Part shown: piece by piece, positions 60,268 through 64,000 of the stretch
Position numbering within the stretch: position 1 is the first letter of the stretch
Layout: the number at the start of each line of letters is the position of its first letter
Source of the DNA: an uncultured Christensenella sp.
GTDB lineage: Bacteria > Bacillota > Clostridia > Christensenellales > Borkfalkiaceae
Assembly (NCBI GenBank): GCA_910578145.1
Contig: CAJTPJ010000008.1
Span: 1-64,000 of the forward strand
Length of the DNA: 64,000 nt
Direction: 5' to 3'
Notes under the pieces: generated by a model
Database searches by the model: none
Seen by the model: the letters and a program-made list of their open reading frames with translations, nothing else
What the model was told of the DNA's origin: nothing
Position numbers and translations under genes: made by a program

Positions 60268-61242
60268 ATGTGTACGGCAATAACTTATAAAACCAAAAAT
60301 TTTTATTTCGGGCGCACGCTGGATTTGAACTTTTCTTATAACGAGGAAGTCACGGTAACTCCGCGCAATTATCCGCTGTGTTTCCGCAGTATAGAAAAAC
60401 TTGAAAAGCACTACGCGATAATAGGTATGGCGTTCGTTAAAAATAATTATCCGCTTTATTACGACGCGGTAAACGAAAAAGGGTTGTGTATGGCAGGGCT
60501 AAACTTTGTGGGCAACGCCGTTTACCGCAATCCGCAACGCGGCAAAACCAACGTTGCGCAGTTTGAATTTATTTCGTATATACTCGGCAAATGCGCTACG
60601 TTAAAACAGGCGGTGGCTGAAATAAAGCAAATTAATTTAACGGGCGAAACTTTTTCCGATGATTTGCCTGTCGCCGAACTGCATTGGATAGTTGCGGATA
60701 AAAACGGCGCGGTTACGGTTGAGTTTGTAAAAGAGGGGCTGAAAATTTACGAAAACCGCGCCGGAGTGCTTACTAACAACCCGCCTTTTGACAGGCAGGT
60801 TTTCAATTTAAATAACTATATGGGCTTGTCCGCTAAAGAGCCGAAAAACGCCTTTTCTAAAACGCTTAATTTAAAAACTTATTGCCGCGGTATGGGTGCG
60901 CTGGGGTTGCCCGGCGACTTGTCGTCGCAATCCCGCTTCGTAAGGGCGGCTTTCGTCAAGTTAAACTCCGTTTGCGGCGGCTCGGAAGAGGAAAGCGTAA
61001 ACCAATTTTTCCATATCCTCGGCGCTGTTGCACAGCCGCGCGGCGCGTGCGTAGTGGGCAAAGACGGGTATGAAATAACGGTGTATACGTCCTGTTGCAA
61101 CGCCGACAAAGGCGTATATTATTATACCACTTACGAAAATCACCGCATAACGGCTGTAGATATGCGCAAGCATAAACTTGACGAAGTTCAACTTTACAGG
61201 TACCCTATCGCCCGCCGCGAGGATATTTTGTTTGAAAATTAG
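60268..61242 (+). CDS. Choloylglycine hydrolase family (C59, Ntn) amidase
   Basis: 324 residues from the ATG at 60268. MCTAITYK gives Cys2 as the N-terminal nucleophile once Met is removed. GRTLDLNF supplies Arg16 and Asp19; GLCMAGLNF and TNNPPFDRQ fit the family's substrate-side blocks with a conserved Asn. Members are bile salt hydrolases, penicillin V acylases or N-acyl-homoserine-lactone acylases. In a gut organism bile salt hydrolysis is plausible, but the sequence alone does not separate these. There is no signal peptide. The RBS lies in an inverted repeat. Confidence 0.9.
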   Translation: MCTAITYKTKNFYFGRTLDLNFSYNEEVTVTPRNYPLCFRSIEKLEKHYAIIGMAFVKNNYPLYYDAVNEKGLCMAGLNFVGNAVYRNPQRGKTNVAQFEFISYILGKCATLKQAVAEIKQINLTGETFSDDLPVAELHWIVADKNGAVTVEFVKEGLKIYENRAGVLTNNPPFDRQVFNLNNYMGLSAKEPKNAFSKTLNLKTYCRGMGALGLPGDLSSQSRFVRAAFVKLNSVCGGSEEESVNQFFHILGAVAQPRGACVVGKDGYEITVYTSCCNADKGVYYYTTYENHRITAVDMRKHKLDEVQLYRYPIARREDILFEN

Positions 61243-61345
61243 AAAAAGTATAAAAAAGTTCAAGGAGGTTCATTAATTGTTTATTGTTTTACTAAACTAT
61301 TGTACGGTTATAAATTAAATAAAAATGTAGGCTACGAGAAAGAAT

Positions 61346-63088
61346 ATGAAAATTGATAAATTGAAAGAAATTTTTAAAAACTTTTATTGTAATAATGACA
61401 GAGCAATATTAATTGACGGGGTTTGGGGAGTCGGTAAAACACATACTATTTTGGAGTTTTTAGAATCGCTAGAATTTTGTAAAACCCGTGTGCCGTTTAG
61501 TGCAAAATATAAATATGTTTCATTATTCGGAAAATCAAATATTGACGAAATACATACGGAAATATATAGGCAATTTCACCCTAATTATTATAAAGCGAGA
61601 AAAGCGTTAAATGTTATACCCAAAATTGCGGTTATCGGTAATTTTTTACCGGGAACAGCAGGGTCTTTAGCAAATAAAATAAGTAGTTTGCAATTTTCTT
61701 TAAACGTTTCCCGCAAATCGCCTGTAAAAGATAAAAGCGAAAGTACAACTCATCAGATTGTTTTTCTTGACGATTTTGAAAGAATTGATTTTGAAAAAAT
61801 ATCTTTTAACGATTTATTGGGTTATTTTAACGAACTTATTGCACAAGGAATTAAATTAATTGTAATTTACAATTCTAAACGATTGTTAGAGAAATATAAA
61901 GATTTAGAATCTGATTTTGTTAATTTTAAAGAAAAAATATTCGATAGAGAATATAAAATAACGGCGACTGAGCGAGAAGTTATTCTTTCATATTTTAGCG
62001 AGGATTCTTTGATTGATGAAAGTATCATTAATGAATTTAATAATAATTTAAGATTAGCCCAAAGAACTAGTATTTTTTATGAAGAAATAAAACAAGTTTT
62101 AAAATCAAAAGATATTAATATACGAGATGATTACGAAAAGCGCAAATTATTAAAATATTGTACTTATGTTATAGTAGAAACACATTCAAATATTTATAAA
62201 AAAATAAGCGAAAAAAAAGAAAAAGATAATATAGATTTTTATGACAATTATAAATTTTATCTAAAGGAAAAAGATAATAATATAGAAGATTATTTTAAGC
62301 ATATCTTTGATTATATAAATTTTAAAGAAGGAAATCAATGTACTGATTGTAGATTATTATCTGCTTTATTGCAATTCTACTTTTATAGGAACGAACAGGT
62401 AATTTATAAATTATATGTTAACGAAAAAGGAAATATATTTAATGAAGAACCTATTTTACTTTCTGATGAAGGGAAGCAAGCGTTGTTTTTAAAACAGATT
62501 AAACATATTTTGAATGGCGAATCGTTAGATAATGTAAACTTAAATGCTATAATTTATTGGTGGTATAAATATGCGGATTTTAGCGATGTGATAAATAAAG
62601 AAAAGGCAATTATTGATAGCTTTATTAAAAATTTAGATAAATATCAAGAAAAAATAAATTATCTTATAGAAACTTTTAGTTTTTATGCGCAAGACGATTT
62701 CAAGAATTTTGTTTCCGAATTAAATAAACAGGTAGAAGAAGTTTCCTTGGACAAATTATTAAATGAATTAAAAAAGGACTGGGAAAATAAAAACTATGAA
62801 AGTTTACTTAAAAAACTTCATAGTTTGGAAGATAAACAAAATTATTTTACAGACAATACAAAAAGTAAACTTAATCCCGCTATTGAAGATTTTTTTAAAA
62901 AGAGTAATTATTTTATAAATGATTTGATTGGGGAAATAAGTATTTCACAATGGCATTTAGCAAATACAATGGTTCTATATTCTTCTAAATTTGGTTTTCA
63001 AGATGAATTGAAAAAACATATTAAAGCATTAAAATCAACAGACAAAAGCTCCGCAATCCGCTATGAAACTCTTTTAAAATCTTTGTGA
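61346..63088 (+). CDS. P-loop NTPase (KAP-like), AT-rich, probably acquired
   Basis: 580 residues. Walker A is GVWGVGKT (25-32). Walker B is IVFLDDFERI (about 138-147), followed by FNDLLGYFNELIAQGIKLIVIYNSKR, the usual layout of KAP-type and related membrane- or defence-associated ATPases. No membrane helix is obvious here. The C-terminal 350 residues are helical, Lys/Asn/Ile-rich and unrecognised. Base composition is far more AT-rich than the genes before it, with many TTT, AAA and ATA codons, a sign of transfer. The RBS is weak (GAGAAAG). A role in phage defence is possible but unsupported by partners. Confidence 0.75.
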   Translation: MKIDKLKEIFKNFYCNNDRAILIDGVWGVGKTHTILEFLESLEFCKTRVPFSAKYKYVSLFGKSNIDEIHTEIYRQFHPNYYKARKALNVIPKIAVIGNFLPGTAGSLANKISSLQFSLNVSRKSPVKDKSESTTHQIVFLDDFERIDFEKISFNDLLGYFNELIAQGIKLIVIYNSKRLLEKYKDLESDFVNFKEKIFDREYKITATEREVILSYFSEDSLIDESIINEFNNNLRLAQRTSIFYEEIKQVLKSKDINIRDDYEKRKLLKYCTYVIVETHSNIYKKISEKKEKDNIDFYDNYKFYLKEKDNNIEDYFKHIFDYINFKEGNQCTDCRLLSALLQFYFYRNEQVIYKLYVNEKGNIFNEEPILLSDEGKQALFLKQIKHILNGESLDNVNLNAIIYWWYKYADFSDVINKEKAIIDSFIKNLDKYQEKINYLIETFSFYAQDDFKNFVSELNKQVEEVSLDKLLNELKKDWENKNYESLLKKLHSLEDKQNYFTDNTKSKLNPAIEDFFKKSNYFINDLIGEISISQWHLANTMVLYSSKFGFQDELKKHIKALKSTDKSSAIRYETLLKSL

Positions 63089-63125
63089 AAATTGAAGCGT
63101 TAAAATAAAATTTGTTATATTATAA

Positions 63126-63161
63126 AATAATACCCACGGGGACATCCCCGTGGGTATTATT
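63126..63161. terminator. Strong bidirectional terminator
   Basis: AATAATACCCACGGGG pairs with CCCCGTGGGTATTATT, flanked by A and T runs; it lies between the NTPase gene and the opposing gene remnant. Confidence 0.92.
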
Positions 63162-63170
63162 TTTATTATC

Positions 63171-63290
63171 TTACTTCGTCATTGCTTCTTGAACGGCAAC
63201 GGCAACAGCGACTGTCGCGCCTACCATAGGGTTGTTGCCCAACGGTTTTTTGCGTTTCAAACCGTTTTTATTTGATACAATTTGCAGTAT
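63171..63290 (-). pseudogene. Orphan 3' end of a minus-strand gene
   Basis: A 39-codon open stretch without a start codon ends in a stop at 63171 next to a proper terminator. The last codons read PLGNNPMVGATVAVAVAV then QEAMTK, an Ala/Val-rich C-terminus with balanced GC like the host genes. Upstream of about 63240 the DNA turns AT-rich and soon reaches a stop, as if the rest of the gene has been displaced. I could not identify the parent gene. Confidence 0.6.
63223..63238. repeat. Inverted repeat, left copy
   Basis: ACCATAGGGTTGTTGC; its complement recurs at 63410-63425 with one mismatch, 171 bases away. Confidence 0.75.
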
Positions 63291-63380
63291 TCAATAAATT
63301 AAAAAACACAATATATTGTGGTTGTTCGGTCTAATTTGGTCGAATTTGTATTTATCTGTTTTTATCAATTTTTGACTGAA

Positions 63381-63402
63381 ATGTGGACGAGATGTGGACG
63401 AG
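63381..63402 (+). repeat. Two tandem copies of ATGTGGACGAG
   Basis: Exact 11-base direct repeat with no gap, just before the right inverted-repeat copy; possibly recombinase arm sites. Confidence 0.85.
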
Positions 63403-63409
63403 AGGGGAT

Positions 63410-63425
63410 GCAACAATCCTATGGT
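63410..63425. repeat. Inverted repeat, right copy
   Basis: GCAACAATCCTATGGT, complement of 63223-63238 with one mismatch. Confidence 0.75.
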
Positions 63426-63626
63426 TTTTAGCGTTTTTTGTAGGTATGTATTTCATTCCTACGGTTGGTCACATTTTTGTTCTCATTTTATTAAAAATTG
63501 ATACGAATTAAGACAGATTGAAACGATTAAGAATAAAGTATAAGAATTAATAAATTATTTCTAGAATCAAGGACAGATTTTATTTTTCTATATGGGGAAT
63601 AATATAGTGAATAATATATAAGATGC

Positions 63627-63655
63627 TTGATTTTTTTTGTTGAGTTTGCTACAAT
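63627..63655 (+). promoter_or_regulatory. Promoter for the Fic gene
   Basis: TTGATT (63627-63632), 17-base spacer, TACAAT (63650-63655). Confidence 0.75.
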
Positions 63656-63676
63656 AATTTAAAGGAGTAATTTTTA

Positions 63677-64000
63677 ATGGATAGATATATCCCGCCTTTT
63701 GAAATGACAAATAAAATGTTTGAGCTGTCAGCCGAAATTATGGAGAATTTAGGTAAGCTTTCAAACATTAACGAGCTAGAAAAATTACCACGATTACGTA
63801 AAGTATCACGTGTTAAAAGTATTCATTCTTCGCTTGCTATAGAAAATAATACTTTATCCATCAAGCAAGTAACAGACGTTATTGAAGGGAAAAGGGTTCT
63901 TGGTCCGGCTGATGATATTTTAGCTGTAAAAAATGCATTTGCCGCTTATAAAGAACTTGACACTATTGATGCATTTAGTTTGGTTGATTTGCAAAAAATT
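63677..64000 (+). CDS. Fic family protein, class II, N-terminal part (runs off window)
   Basis: 108 codons are visible, starting with ATG behind AAAGGAG (9-base spacing). The sequence fits the N-terminal helical domain of Fic adenylyltransferases with the inhibitory motif S/T-xxx-E-G/N (SLAIEN, Ser52, Glu56, Asn57) and the block KRVLGPADDILAVKNAF. Fic enzymes transfer AMP to protein targets; the catalytic HPFxxGNGR lies beyond the window. AT-rich and next to the junction region, it is likely part of the acquired segment. Confidence 0.85.
   Translation, partial: MDRYIPPFEMTNKMFELSAEIMENLGKLSNINELEKLPRLRKVSRVKSIHSSLAIENNTLSIKQVTDVIEGKRVLGPADDILAVKNAFAAYKELDTIDAFSLVDLQKI

Larger units (their letters stand above)
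63089..63676. other. AT-rich gene-poor junction region
   Basis: This 588-base stretch holds a strong terminator, a 39-codon gene remnant on the minus strand, a pair of 16-base inverted repeats, an 11-base tandem repeat and, at its end, a promoter for the Fic gene. Between about 63430 and 63620 I see no feature. No integrase gene, tRNA or rRNA is visible. Confidence 0.7.

Noticed and set aside
1..64000. tRNA or rRNA genes and riboswitches
   Set aside because: Reading the intergenic gaps I found no cloverleaf with GTTCGA-type T-loop and no recognisable rRNA or riboswitch core; a covariance-model search would be decisive.

Overview
The window reads as a chromosome segment of an anaerobic, spore-forming Clostridia-type Firmicute with roughly balanced GC. 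Support comes from a complete Rnf complex, the spore-coat ATPase SpoIVA, the tig-clpP-clpX-lon-engB cluster, a type III glutamine synthetase, RNase J, RqcH, AGGAGG-type ribosome binding sites and many near-consensus sigma-A promoters (TTGACA-17-TATAAT). A placement near Christensenellales or Borkfalkia-like gut lineages is only an impression and was not tested.

Layout. 1-6.6 kb (minus strand): rnfCDGEAB behind a Gx-type membrane transporter; RnfG is enlarged by two extra FMN-binding-like domains. 6.7-16 kb: M18 aminopeptidase, a membrane-anchored unknown, a DegV protein with two tandem GNAT-like paralogues, an XRE-membrane regulator with a lipoprotein, and two small winged-helix-like membrane proteins. 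16.3-25.5 kb: rqcH facing tig-clpP-clpX, then lon, engB, a degenerate sugar-transferase-like gene and a DUF378 protein. 25.6-29.7 kb: three alpha/beta or SGNH hydrolases and an ATP-grasp protein in one run. 29.8-32.4 kb: spoIVA, a 46-residue ORF whose ribosome binding site lies in a terminator stem, and a double-HTH regulator divergent from a small gene across a perfect 10-bp palindrome. 32.5-47.1 kb: a 991-residue acidic repeat protein, RNase J, a TrmR/TrhP-like tRNA-modification pair, aroA, DNA polymerase IV, glutamine synthetase III, a ClC antiporter and purA.

The most unusual region is 47.2-60.1 kb. One consensus promoter precedes six tightly packed genes: a membrane protein with BspA-type leucine-rich repeats, a membrane protein whose soluble part looks like an AAA domain without a Walker A motif, a membrane-anchored McrB-like AAA+ ATPase, a DUF2357-like protein with a long coiled coil in place of a recognisable nuclease, and two surface proteins built from tandem YDG/MBG-like repeats around a transglutaminase-like core. 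The first of these two surface genes is broken by a frameshift or deletion. I infer a membrane-linked AAA+ machine acting on or with secreted transglutaminase-like proteins. It recalls MoxR-DUF58-transglutaminase clusters but has different parts.

60.2-64 kb: a choloylglycine-hydrolase-family enzyme, then a strongly AT-rich stretch with a P-loop NTPase, the orphan 3' end of a minus-strand gene, a 16-bp inverted repeat pair and the start of a class II Fic protein. This looks like horizontally acquired DNA at an insertion junction.

Two regulatory patterns recur: stable hairpins that abut or include the ribosome binding site (lon, the 46-residue ORF, the choloylglycine-hydrolase-type gene), and promoters whose -10 box lies only 8-10 bases before the start codon (candidate leaderless genes at 6521, 25632 and 44206).
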